DNA from: a virus | DNA length: 35,115 nucleotides | Virus record (IMG/VR): IMGVR_UViG_3300042560_002509 | Span: 1-35,115 of that record | Direction: 5' to 3' (one strand) | Shown here: positions 27,606 through 33,736 of the stretch, one piece after another | How the letters are laid out: each line of letters opens with the position of its first letter | Numbering within the stretch: the first letter of the stretch is position 1 | Notes under the pieces: model-generated | The model's database searches: none | What the model saw: the letters and a program-made list of their open reading frames with translations, nothing else | What the model was told of the DNA's origin: nothing | Position numbers and translations under genes: made by a program

Positions 27606-29516
27606 TTACGCTCTTATTAGATTTCCGTTTGAATAACTTGAAGTATAATAGTCTCTGGCAAATACTGTACCAGATATTTCATCACCAGAAGCAATTACAT
27701 CTCTTACCATATTTATTGTGCTTTTTTCAATGCTAAAATTTAAATAAAGATCTCTCAGACCAACAACATCATTAGATTCTGGAAATGCCTGTATTTCGAT
27801 AATGTCATTCTCTTTAGATGTTGAAATAATGTTTATGGTTCCTAATTTAATTTCACCTTTTGTATAATCAACTGTTCCGGCAGATTTTACAACAATTCTT
27901 GTAGTTCCGTCGCTTAAAGGTTTTACTATTGACAATATTCCCTTTCCACTTCCATCTAAATTTCCACTAGAATCCTTGTTTGGAACATCTGTTAGGTATA
28001 CGGTATCTGGATCTGCAGAAATTTTAAATCCTGTGCTTTTGATATTAAAACCATCGGAATTTATATGAAACTTATTTCCAAAGCATAGTTCGTATTGAGC
28101 AAACTGATTTATCAGCGCCTTCAAATCTCTTCTAATTCTAACCTTAGTGATATTAGAAGTTATAGAAATATCAGTATTATCAATTATTTGAAGAACCTTA
28201 CTATACTTAAATCTTCCGCCAAATGAATTAAGATCCACAGAATTTGAATATTCCGTCAGTGAATTTACAACTTTTGTCTTTAGTGATTCTACTGCAGATA
28301 CCTGAGCATAGTTATAGTAAATTGATGAATCAATTTCTACATATAATATTTTAAGATCAATTATTTTTTGATTAATTCCACTAATACTGTATTGTTTTAA
28401 TTTATTAATAATTTGTTGTTTGTTGAAATCAGAAACAAAAGTTCCATTTTTTGGTTTAATACTTATTGATACTGATCCAAATTCTGGAGGATCCAATTCT
28501 TCACCGCCAATGACCGTAACGGATTCTGTATCTGGATATATTTTTTTTATGATTGCCTCATAATCTCTTGATGTTACTGCTCTATATTGAGAAGAATAAA
28601 TTCTTGGAGCAAAATATTTAACAGAATCTATGGATTCTATTTCGGATCCATTTTGAGATGACTGATTTGTTATGATCGAGACTGAACCTATATCAATTGT
28701 CGCATTACTTGCATTTCTAATACTTCCAGAAAAAGAAAATGAAGAAGCACCATTACCCTCTTCACCATCGGTAACAATATAATTTACCGTGATTACCGCA
28801 TTATTTTCTAATTTTTGCCCGATAAGACCATCACCAAAAAGAAGTTCATATTTTTCATCCTGAACTTCTTGTAAGAGATAGATTCTTGAAGACGAATTTA
28901 CTTCTAAAATATTATCAACAGAAGAATATTCTACTCCAAGACCACTATCATTAATTCCTTTCACATAGACTGAGATGGTGGAAGTGTCTATGAATGGATT
29001 GTTCAGTATAAATCTTTGGTCAAGGGATCCGTCCACCACAAATTGTTTTGTTAAGAATGTCCCCTGATAAATTTCAATATTGTTAAAGGATGCAACTCCA
29101 CCGACAACATTTGCCGAGATATCATCTGGAATTGAAAATGTATATGAGGTATTATCAACGGACCCTACACACACCAGGCCCGCCTGTAGAGTGAGTGTGG
29201 GGGTATTTGCGGTTGTAGATGCATTGAAGGATACCTGTGCCTTTGCTGCCGTTCTGGAACGAGGTACATAACCAATATTCCTTGCCAGTGAAACCACATT
29301 TTCACGAAGAGTTGCAGAATCCAAGAAGGACTCATTCACAATCATATTGGAGTTAAATGCGGTAATATAGGTATTATATGCCAGAGTATCTATTAATACA
29401 GAAAAGTTAGACCCCTCAAAGTCAAAATCCGTGAATGTAGAGTTGGCACGGAGATAATCTTTGATGGAGGTCTTTATCTGATCGAAATCTAGATTTGTAA
29501 ATTTGGTGAAAGGCAT
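27606..29516 (-). CDS. 6: gp6-like baseplate wedge subunit
   Basis: The gene encodes a 636-aa protein (T4 gp6 is 660 aa) that forms the ring of the baseplate wedges. The N-terminus MPFTKFTNLDFDQIKTSIKD, then FDFEGSNFSVLIDTLAYNTY, ESFLDSATLRENVVSLARN and GYVPRSRTAAKA, is the conserved gp6/J-like signature. The middle has YELLFGDGLIGQKLENNAVI and YFAPRIYSSQYRAVTSRDYEAI, both typical of baseplate J-family proteins. It starts one base after the gp25 stop and is followed directly by the gp7-position gene, so it is part of the late unit driven from 29939. Confidence 0.95.
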   Translation of the reverse strand: MPFTKFTNLDFDQIKTSIKDYLRANSTFTDFDFEGSNFSVLIDTLAYNTYITAFNSNMIVNESFLDSATLRENVVSLARNIGYVPRSRTAAKAQVSFNASTTANTPTLTLQAGLVCVGSVDNTSYTFSIPDDISANVVGGVASFNNIEIYQGTFLTKQFVVDGSLDQRFILNNPFIDTSTISVYVKGINDSGLGVEYSSVDNILEVNSSSRIYLLQEVQDEKYELLFGDGLIGQKLENNAVITVNYIVTDGEEGNGASSFSFSGSIRNASNATIDIGSVSIITNQSSQNGSEIESIDSVKYFAPRIYSSQYRAVTSRDYEAIIKKIYPDTESVTVIGGEELDPPEFGSVSISIKPKNGTFVSDFNKQQIINKLKQYSISGINQKIIDLKILYVEIDSSIYYNYAQVSAVESLKTKVVNSLTEYSNSVDLNSFGGRFKYSKVLQIIDNTDISITSNITKVRIRRDLKALINQFAQYELCFGNKFHINSDGFNIKSTGFKISADPDTVYLTDVPNKDSSGNLDGSGKGILSIVKPLSDGTTRIVVKSAGTVDYTKGEIKLGTINIISTSKENDIIEIQAFPESNDVVGLRDLYLNFSIEKSTINMVRDVIASGDEISGTVFARDYYTSSYSNGNLIRA

Positions 29517-29517
29517 T

Positions 29518-29919
29518 TTATCTTGTTGCCTCTAGTATGAATGAATATTCTTGAGTTGGAAATTCTTGTCCTATAATATCAAAAATAATTGTTACATTAA
29601 ATGTATTATCATCCGGAATAGGATCCACCTGAACTTCTACATTATTAACTCTTGGTTCGAAGTTATTAATTGATATTTCAATTTGATTTTGTATTACTGA
29701 TGCAGTACCAAAATCAACAAATTCAAATAAACTTCTTGTAATATCAGATCCTAATAGAGAATTGAAGAATCTTTCTGTTGGAATAGTTTCTACAATATTT
29801 CTTACGGATCTGCGAATCGCATTCTCATTCTTTAATATGGGAAGATCCTTCGTCACCGGATGTGGTTCAAAGGATAAACTGATATCTTTAAATGATCTGG
29901 ATATCCTCTGAATTGCCAT
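29518..29919 (-). CDS. 25: gp25-like baseplate wedge protein
   Basis: This 133-aa protein has the length of T4 gp25 (132 aa). The conserved pattern includes DLPILKNENAIRRSVRNIVE, then ERFFNSLLGSDITRSLFEF, then IEISINNFEPRVNNVEVQV, equivalent to the T4 segment IESAVRNYEPRI. gp25 belongs to the lysozyme-like GPW/gp25 family but acts structurally: it sits at the wedge core and starts sheath polymerisation. A late promoter box lies about 20 nt upstream. The leader is short, AT-rich and lacks a Shine-Dalgarno site. Confidence 0.95.
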   Translation of the reverse strand: MAIQRISRSFKDISLSFEPHPVTKDLPILKNENAIRRSVRNIVETIPTERFFNSLLGSDITRSLFEFVDFGTASVIQNQIEISINNFEPRVNNVEVQVDPIPDDNTFNVTIIFDIIGQEFPTQEYSFILEATR

Positions 29920-29938
29920 TGAACAAAAGTTTTTTATT

Positions 29939-29946
29939 TATTTATA
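29939..29946 (-). promoter_or_regulatory. T4-type late promoter for gp25-gp6-gp7
   Basis: The complement reads TATAAATA, and an overlapping shifted ATAAATA at 29935-29941 follows directly. It lies about 20 nt ahead of the gp25 ATG and just beyond the stop codon of the 58-aa gene. Initiation 6 nt downstream would leave a leader of about 14 nt. Confidence 0.75.
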
Positions 29947-29947
29947 T

Positions 29948-30124
29948 CTACTTCCAAGAAGAACCATAGTTTGGTTCGGTTCCATATGTCCAGTCATCAT
30001 AGTCCTCATCATTACGAATTTTTTCATGCAATTCAACCTGTTTTTTTAGGTTATGTTTTGGTGCAACATCATAAACAACTTCTTGAATGACTCTTTTTTG
30101 ATTGTTATCTGATTCAAATAGCAT
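29948..30124 (-). CDS. 58-aa small cyanophage protein
   Basis: The complement ORF starts MLFESDNNQKRVIQEVVYDV and ends EDYDDWTYGTEPNYGSSWK. It is strongly acidic toward the C-terminus and rich in aromatic residues there. AGGAG stands 9 nt before the ATG, a clear Shine-Dalgarno site and one of the few in the window. A perfect hairpin (30136-30156) directly precedes this site. I recall near-identical small proteins between speD-type genes and gp25 in cyanophages, but no function is known to me. It is likely cotranscribed with speD. Confidence 0.75.
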   Translation of the reverse strand: MLFESDNNQKRVIQEVVYDVAPKHNLKKQVELHEKIRNDEDYDDWTYGTEPNYGSSWK

Positions 30125-30135
30125 TTCTGAAACTC

Positions 30136-30156
30136 CTGTTTTAATGAATAAAACAG
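30136..30156 (-). other. Perfect 8-bp stem-loop just before the 58-aa gene's ribosome binding site
   Basis: On the minus strand CTGTTTTA-TTCAT-TAAAACAG forms an 8-bp stem with a 5-nt loop and is followed at once by the GGAG ribosome-binding site. A second weaker pairing, AGGAG with CTCCT, occurs about 20 nt upstream (around 30166-30184). There is no T-run after the stem, so a classical terminator is unlikely. An RNA-processing site or a translational control element is possible (inference). Confidence 0.5.
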
Positions 30157-30193
30157 AACTTTTATAAAGGAGGTTTCTATCTCCTAATACTAT

Positions 30194-30535
30194 TTAACGA
30201 TTTACTTCACGAAGATTATAATTATCGGAATTTAAGTACTTGAGTAATTCATTTGCAACCAATTTCGGGTTTCCTTCACCACAAGTATAGATATCAATTG
30301 CTATACAACCATTTTCAGGCCAGGTGTGGCAGGATACATGACTTTCTGAGAGTGCAATGACGATGGTACAACCCTGAGGAGAAAAACAATGAGAAAAAAT
30401 GTTTAAAATTGTCATATTTGCCCTATTAATACCCTTCTCCATTGTTTCTTGAAGAGATATTACATCATTTAAGAGGTCAAATTTGACATCATACACCTCC
30501 AAAAGGAGATGAGTTCCCATTGAATACTGTTCCAA
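30194..30535 (-). CDS. speD: S-adenosylmethionine decarboxylase proenzyme
   Basis: The enzyme removes CO2 from S-adenosylmethionine to supply the aminopropyl group for spermidine. It is made as a proenzyme that cleaves itself between Glu and Ser, turning Ser into the pyruvoyl cofactor. Both sites are visible: LSESHVSCHTWPE (cleavage E64/S65, His70) and DIYTCGE (Cys85). Length (113 aa) matches the short bacterial class. The start is either TTG (30535) or ATG (30520, giving MGTHLLLEV); both have only a weak GGA upstream. speD is a known cyanophage auxiliary gene; polyamines could help neutralise packaged DNA or tune host metabolism. A late-type box lies 22 nt before the TTG. Confidence 0.93.
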   Translation of the reverse strand: MEQYSMGTHLLLEVYDVKFDLLNDVISLQETMEKGINRANMTILNIFSHCFSPQGCTIVIALSESHVSCHTWPENGCIAIDIYTCGEGNPKLVANELLKYLNSDNYNLREVNR

Positions 30536-30555
30536 TTATTATTCCAGTAAAAAAG

Positions 30556-31221
30556 TTATTTATTTTCTTTCTCATGTTCCCAAAAATATTCTTCAGTATT
30601 TCCCAATCGACACTTTCCTCCATTTTCTACAGAAAAATTTCTGGTAGAAACTAAAAAGTCGGGTTTTTTAAGAGTAGGTGGAGTTAAACTTTCATCAACC
30701 CATCTGCAACGATTGTTTGGGTAAAGACCAATTTGTCCATTTGGTAAAATGATACAGTTATGTGACTTATGTTCTTCTGGAAATTCTGAAAATGAAATAT
30801 CAGGAATGTCCCGATCAGGATGATAGGAATCAATTGTGAACAAATATTTACCATTTTCAGATAAATGACCAGAACGATGTTTAACCTCAACAGACATTGT
30901 ATATAAAAACTGCTTTTCAATTAATCTAATGTCATAGTCAAAACTATCCCAGTACTGTAAATCAGTGATTGGTAGATCTGGACTTATTTCTCTTGGATGT
31001 TCGTGATGGTCACTTTCCCAATTCAAAAATGCCGAGATTGGTAATTTATCATAAAGAGCACCATATTCTGGAATATAAGTTTCGAAATAAAAACACTTTC
31101 CCCAGATTGATTTGATGGACACCCACCAACCTTTCACATATTCTCCGTGTCCATCACGAAGATCTCTTAGATATTCTTTACGAATCCAAACTTTTTTTGG
31201 TGGTAAATTGATAATATTCAT
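30556..31221 (-). CDS. 221-aa cyanophage protein of unknown function
   Basis: The protein is soluble and rich in aromatic and charged residues: KVWIRKEYLRDLRDGHGEYV, GWWVSIKSIWGKCFYFETYI, an acidic/His cluster NWESDHHEHPRE, and ILPNGQIGLYPNNRCRWVDE near the C-terminus. No signal peptide, membrane segment or familiar catalytic motif is seen. The Gln-Ile-Gly-Leu-Tyr-Pro-Asn and Arg-Cys-Arg-Trp stretch is distinctive and I recall it from unannotated cyanophage proteins. Its ATG abuts the TAA of the SET gene (TAAATG), so the two are probably coupled, and speD follows. It may be a partner or substrate of the SET enzyme, but that is only a context guess. Confidence 0.8.
   Translation of the reverse strand: MNIINLPPKKVWIRKEYLRDLRDGHGEYVKGWWVSIKSIWGKCFYFETYIPEYGALYDKLPISAFLNWESDHHEHPREISPDLPITDLQYWDSFDYDIRLIEKQFLYTMSVEVKHRSGHLSENGKYLFTIDSYHPDRDIPDISFSEFPEEHKSHNCIILPNGQIGLYPNNRCRWVDESLTPPTLKKPDFLVSTRNFSVENGGKCRLGNTEEYFWEHEKENK
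30557..30564 (-). promoter_or_regulatory. Possible late promoter for speD
   Basis: The complement reads AATAAATA, one base off TATAAATA and consistent with a relaxed NATAAATA box. It lies in the last codons of the 221-aa gene, about 22 nt before the TTG start of speD, the same spacing seen at the strong late boxes. Chance occurrence is possible in AT-rich DNA. Confidence 0.4.
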
Positions 31222-31635
31222 TTAAAAATTTTTCTCATTGGGTTTATAATATGTTGTCAATTCTTCTCCACATTCAATGTCTTTGATTGAGAAGAGTTCA
31301 TCAGATCTTCGATCCCAAAAGACATTGGGATTATAAGAATGATTGACATAATATGCAGTATAAATCTTAAAGGCAGGAACATCCAAATAAAAACCTTCTT
31401 TTACCCCATCCGTCATTGCCATTATATAATTTTGAATGTTAGGTGAAATATCTTTTATTTCTGAATATTCAAAAAAATAATCATCTGTTCTTTCAACCTC
31501 AAAAATTAGAGTGTCTTTAGGAATATCTATTAAAGCAAAAACCCCAACACCAGCACCAGGAATAGCACTGGGTTTGAGGTATGTCTTTAAGTTTTTAATT
31601 GAATTTAAAATTTCACTTCGATTATATGATATCAT
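31222..31635 (-). CDS. Minimal SET-domain protein lysine methyltransferase
   Basis: The 137-aa protein is almost nothing but a SET domain. The cofactor-binding entry GAGVGVFA (27-34) follows a KPS.IPG lead-in. The pseudoknot motif YVNHSYNPN (96-104) corresponds to the NHSxxPN SAM-binding signature. GEELTTYY (123-130) corresponds to the GEEL.xxY motif that carries the catalytic tyrosine. No pre-SET or post-SET cysteine clusters are present, as in bacterial and viral SET proteins. It should methylate lysines on a phage or host protein using S-adenosylmethionine. Small SET proteins are known in cyanophages, with targets not established as far as I know. It neighbours speD, another SAM-using enzyme. 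Confidence 0.9.
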   Translation of the reverse strand: MISYNRSEILNSIKNLKTYLKPSAIPGAGVGVFALIDIPKDTLIFEVERTDDYFFEYSEIKDISPNIQNYIMAMTDGVKEGFYLDVPAFKIYTAYYVNHSYNPNVFWDRRSDELFSIKDIECGEELTTYYKPNEKNF

Positions 31636-31654
31636 CTAAAAACTTCCATGTAGT

Positions 31655-31804
31655 TCATCCTTTACCCTGCCCTCTGTACTTTTTGCGAGCTTTATTACGA
31701 GACGTAGCAGAGTACTTTGTATGAGCCCCACAACCTTGCTTAGTTTTCTTGGGAAGAGATTCGATTACCTGCTTTCCACCACCTGATGATTTTTTAATTG
31801 CCAT
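31655..31804 (-). CDS. 49-aa very basic small protein
   Basis: The ORF reads MAIKKSSGGGKQVIESLPKK and continues TKQGCGAHTKYSATSRNKAR, ending KKYRGQGKG. It is strongly positive with no acidic stretches, which suggests nucleic-acid or ribosome binding. The ATG overlaps the previous stop (TAATG). I recall the motif HT(K/R)YSATSRNKARKKYRGQG from many cyanophage genomes, which argues for a real and conserved gene. The role is unknown. Confidence 0.78.
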   Translation of the reverse strand: MAIKKSSGGGKQVIESLPKKTKQGCGAHTKYSATSRNKARKKYRGQGKG

Positions 31805-31968
31805 TAGTTTCCTCCTATAATTTCTGTTTCAAGTTCTTCAGGGCGTGGAGAACCTGTCTGATAGAATTCGATTGACAGATCCTCCATAATATTGAAATAT
31901 TCTTCTTCAGAAAGATTTGAATAAATTTTTCTTCCTTTACAAAGAATATTGTAAGATTCGTTAGTCAT
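31804..31968 (-). CDS. 54-aa acidic small protein
   Basis: The protein starts MTNESYNILCKGRKIYSNLS and ends RPEELETEIIGGN; the centre EEEYFNIMEDLSIEFYQTGS is acidic. The frame is open further upstream to 32121, but that part lies over the end of the glycosyltransferase gene, so the ATG one base after its TGA is the natural start. Its stop overlaps the next ATG (TAATG), giving a tight chain of coupled genes. I recall similar (N/S)LSEEEYF.IMEDL proteins from cyanophages. Function unknown. Being acidic and next to a strongly basic 49-aa protein, it could form a complex with it (inference). Confidence 0.75.
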   Translation of the reverse strand: MTNESYNILCKGRKIYSNLSEEEYFNIMEDLSIEFYQTGSPRPEELETEIIGGN

Positions 31969-31969
31969 C

Positions 31970-32728
31970 TCAAATGATTCTTGTTTTTTCGTGCCCAACG
32001 CGAATGCGAGGATCGCACCAAATTTCAAATCCTGCTTCTTTTGCATCCAAACAGAATGATACATCTTCTCCACACATATCCTGAACTTCTCCAGATTCAA
32101 AAACTTGCATCTTAGGAGCAAACCAGGGATACTTCATTTCGGAATGTTCAAATACTCCGTGCTTAATCAAAAGCCAACCAAATCCTGCATAATCAACGGT
32201 AAATGGTTTACGACGCTTGCTGATGGACTCAACGGTTTCGTGATTCATAACTCCACCATTATTACGGAAATCATCCTCTTCCATCCAGTGTGCCACTGAG
32301 GTTGTATGTCCGTCTTCGGTTGCATACCATCCAGAAGCAATGTCCTTATCCATCAGAACAAGTTGCCAGAATTTTTCAGTATTAAAGACAATATCGGAGT
32401 CAATCCAAAGTTGATAATCATATTGAAGTTTTCCATCCCAAGGAATTTGGTCAGGTCCTCGAAGAACATTCGCACCTAAACATTTGCATCTTGCAAAGTT
32501 TACCATGGATGAATAGTCTTGTGAAATTTGAATACTTGCACCGGACTGTACTAAATCAAAGCACAGTTGAACGAAGCTCTTTAGATAGGTATAGGAGACT
32601 CCTCTTCCCGGAAGGCAAAAAACAATGGACTTTCCACGTACCATTTCCTTTGCAAGATCATAATCCCATTCTGCTTCTTTATTTGATGCCACTGGGGCAT
32701 TTGCTTTTACGGTAAATCCTTTAGCCAT
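31970..32728 (-). CDS. GT-A type glycosyltransferase
   Basis: This 252-aa protein has the layout of a family-2-like GT-A glycosyltransferase. An N-terminal nucleotide-binding strand is KSIVFCLPGRGVSYTY (33-48). The metal-binding DxD motif is in LWIDSDIVF (DSD 110-112). ASGWYATEDG (131-140) and VDYAGFGWLLIKHGVFE (178-194) form the acceptor region. GEDVSFCLDAKEAGFEIWCD (220-239) carries the ED.xF catalytic motif, and the end is RVGHEKT. It would transfer a sugar from a nucleotide donor to a phage or host acceptor, possibly a virion protein, DNA or cell-surface glycan. It has a good sigma70 promoter just upstream and heads the operon with the small proteins, the SET enzyme and speD. Confidence 0.9.
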   Translation of the reverse strand: MAKGFTVKANAPVASNKEAEWDYDLAKEMVRGKSIVFCLPGRGVSYTYLKSFVQLCFDLVQSGASIQISQDYSSMVNFARCKCLGANVLRGPDQIPWDGKLQYDYQLWIDSDIVFNTEKFWQLVLMDKDIASGWYATEDGHTTSVAHWMEEDDFRNNGGVMNHETVESISKRRKPFTVDYAGFGWLLIKHGVFEHSEMKYPWFAPKMQVFESGEVQDMCGEDVSFCLDAKEAGFEIWCDPRIRVGHEKTRII

Positions 32729-32750
32729 AATTGAAAGTAGTTACTTCATT

Positions 32751-32779
32751 ATCATACAATATTATGTAGCGATTGTCAA
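32751..32779 (-). promoter_or_regulatory. Strong sigma70 promoter (TTGACA-17-TATGAT) for the glycosyltransferase operon
   Basis: On the minus strand TTGACA (32779-32774), a 17-nt spacer and TATGAT (32756-32751) form a near-consensus host-type promoter. The -35 box overlaps the TGA of the AbrB-like gene. Initiation near 32745 leaves a leader of about 17 nt to the ATG at 32728. This is typical of phage early promoters. Confidence 0.8.
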
Positions 32780-32949
32780 TCTGTGCGTTCTGCGAGAATT
32801 ACTTCATCTCCTTCAAGAGTAAAGCATATTTGAGTGTCTTCATACCAAGAGAGTTCATTCATAATTTGCTCTGGAATTTTGATGAAGTATTCACCACTAA
32901 TTGGATCGACCTCTATGGGTTCAAAAATATCCCCGGAATTTTTTTTCAT
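32776..32949 (-). CDS. AbrB/MazE-like small DNA-binding protein
   Basis: The 57-aa protein (from ATG) has a SpoVT-AbrB swapped-hairpin look: EPIEVDPISGEYFIKIPEQI (the .IP.xI strand), NELSWYEDTQI, then CFTLEGDEVILAER, the second strand pair. Such proteins dimerise and bind DNA as transition-state regulators or antitoxins. A TTG at 32976 in the same frame would add MKRSLKIHR; a possible TATAAT box at 32978-32983 sits too close to it, so the ATG at 32949 is preferred, though not certain. No toxin gene is seen next to it. It precedes the early operon promoter and may control it (inference). Confidence 0.75.
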   Translation of the reverse strand: MKKNSGDIFEPIEVDPISGEYFIKIPEQIMNELSWYEDTQICFTLEGDEVILAERTD

Positions 32950-32977
32950 TCGATGTATTTTAAGCGACCTTTTCAAA

Positions 32978-32983
32978 ATTATA
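32978..32983 (-). promoter_or_regulatory. Possible -10 box for the AbrB-like gene
   Basis: The minus strand reads TATAAT, within TACTATATAATTTTG, but no good -35 box is found 16-18 nt upstream (CCTTAA region). In AT-rich DNA this may be chance. Confidence 0.3.
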
Positions 32984-33043
32984 TAGTATTCGGAAAATTT
33001 TTAAGGAGAGTGATATTTACAAGTCGATTTGGGTCGTTTATAG

Positions 33044-33094
33044 CTTAGGGTAGTTAGGCGTTTTTATACGGCGGCGACCGCCCCTAAGGACGCC
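33044..33094. repeat. Interleaved inverted repeats at the AT-rich/GC-rich boundary
   Basis: CTTAGGG (33044-33050) is inverted as CCCTAAG (33082-33088), GGCGT (33057-33061) as ACGCC (about 33090-33094), and a GGCGG-CGA-CCGCC hairpin lies between them (about 33069-33083). The pairs interleave rather than nest. The base composition changes here. It could be a structured RNA, a terminator without a T-run or a recombination scar. Confidence 0.4.
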
Positions 33095-33103
33095 CCAAGG
33101 GCA

Positions 33104-33146
33104 CTGCTCCCACACGAACGATCAGACTGCCCCCCCACGAACGAAC
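33104..33146. repeat. Two imperfect 20-bp direct repeats
   Basis: CTGCTCCCACACGAACGATC (33104-33123) and CTGCCCCCCCACGAACGAAC (33127-33146) agree at 17 of 20 positions, with a 23-bp period. They lie in the gap between the last small GC-rich ORF and the AbrB-like gene. This gap (about 32984-33167) holds no ORF that I support. The repeats could be a regulator-binding site, for example for the adjacent AbrB-like protein (inference). Confidence 0.5.
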
Positions 33147-33167
33147 GCAGGGGGCAGGGTGAGTCCC

Positions 33168-33374
33168 TCACTGAGTTGAGCGCCAGCCGCTGATGGGGCA
33201 CCGTGCCACGTCGGGGGCATGGGTCTCAGAGAATTGAGCGGCAAGCACGGTAGCAGGCAGACCCCAGTGAATGTAAGCGGAAGGGCGGGAACCGTTCTTC
33301 AGTTGATCGGCACGGGAGATCCACTTGATTTGGCGGGTCTGCAGATCGGAGCACTGAGCGAGGGGCCAGAGCAT
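33168..33374 (-). CDS. 68-aa hypothetical protein, last ORF of the GC-rich array
   Basis: Starting at the ATG 27 nt after the -10 box at 33401-33406 the protein begins MLWPLAQCSDLQTRQIKWIS and ends CPISGWRSTQ. It has several Trp, Gln and Cys residues and no membrane segment. I do not recognise the family. The frame is open upstream to 33443, but that extension crosses the promoter and the end of the preceding gene. Support comes from the promoter spacing it shares with its neighbours. Confidence 0.5.
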   Translation of the reverse strand: MLWPLAQCSDLQTRQIKWISRADQLKNGSRPSAYIHWGLPATVLAAQFSETHAPDVARCPISGWRSTQ

Positions 33375-33400
33375 GAGCGGGGGGGGTTGAGAACGAATGA

Positions 33401-33418
33401 ATTGTAGCACGGATGGGG
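33401..33418 (-). promoter_or_regulatory. Promoter cassette copy 1 (TACAAT) for the 68-aa ORF
   Basis: The plus strand reads ATTGTAGCACGGATGGGG, so the minus strand has CCCCATCCGTGC followed by the -10 box TACAAT (33406-33401). The same 18 bp recur at 33690 and 34443. A small hairpin, GGGG-TACTGAT-CCCC (33437-33423), covers the stop codon of the preceding ORF. No clear -35 box. Confidence 0.6.
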
Positions 33419-33427
33419 CAGGGGGGA

Positions 33428-33661
33428 TCAGTACCCCAACCACTCCAGCAGTTCGCCGCAGTCGATTCGCTCATCCTGCAGGGGTCCGTAGGTTGCCCAG
33501 AACTCAGAGCCCAGGGAGTGCATCTCTGCTGCCTCCACGGCAATGTGCCACTCAACGCAATCGTCAAAGGGATTGGAGCAATCCCAGAGGATGTCCTCAA
33601 AGGTGGTGCCGGGGGCGTACACGTTGAGGCAGTCGCGGAGGGCAGGGAGGGTGGCGGTCAT
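33428..33661 (-). CDS. 77-aa acidic hypothetical protein
   Basis: The protein begins MTATLPALRDCLNVYAPGTT and contains FEDILWDCSNPFDDCVEWHI, then AAEMHSLGSEFWATYGPLQD, and ends CGELLEWLGY. It is acidic and rich in Trp and Cys (four Cys). No catalytic motif is recognised. The ATG follows a TACAAT box (33690-33695) by 28 nt, matching the other units. GC-rich codons contrast with the AT-rich phage genes to the left. Confidence 0.6.
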   Translation of the reverse strand: MTATLPALRDCLNVYAPGTTFEDILWDCSNPFDDCVEWHIAVEAAEMHSLGSEFWATYGPLQDERIDCGELLEWLGY

Positions 33662-33687
33662 CGGATCGGGTGTCGGTGGAACTGAGA

Positions 33688-33707
33688 GAATTGTAGCACG
33701 GATGGGG
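33688..33707 (-). promoter_or_regulatory. Promoter cassette copy 2 (TACAAT) for the 77-aa ORF
   Basis: The plus strand GAATTGTAGCACGGATGGGG gives TACAAT on the minus strand at 33695-33690. The leader continues TCTCTCAGTTC, which is also found after copy 3. There is no recognisable -35 box, since the upstream sequence is a G/C-run hairpin. Confidence 0.6.
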
Positions 33708-33726
33708 GGGGGAGGGATCCCCCCCC
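33704..33726 (-). terminator. Strong GC hairpin between two ORFs of the array
   Basis: On the minus strand eight G pair with eight C around the loop ATCCCT. It starts about 10 nt after the TGA of the 70-aa ORF and ends just before the TACAAT box of the next unit. There is no U-run, so it is only terminator-like; it could also stabilise the upstream mRNA's 3' end. Confidence 0.45.
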
Positions 33727-33736
33727 TTAAGCATGA

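Noticed and set aside
31969-32121. Upstream extension of the 54-aa protein to 105 aa
   Set aside because: The added part overlaps the glycosyltransferase's conserved C-terminus; the ATG one base after its TGA is the natural start.
33104-33146. Start of a CRISPR array
   Set aside because: There are only two imperfect copies with a 3-bp gap, no spacers of suitable size and no cas genes.
33226-33600. Alternative 124-aa minus-strand frame in the GC-rich region
   Set aside because: It crosses a promoter, a hairpin and two promoter-linked ORFs in another frame, and is Pro/Ser/Arg-rich as expected of GC-rich shadow frames.
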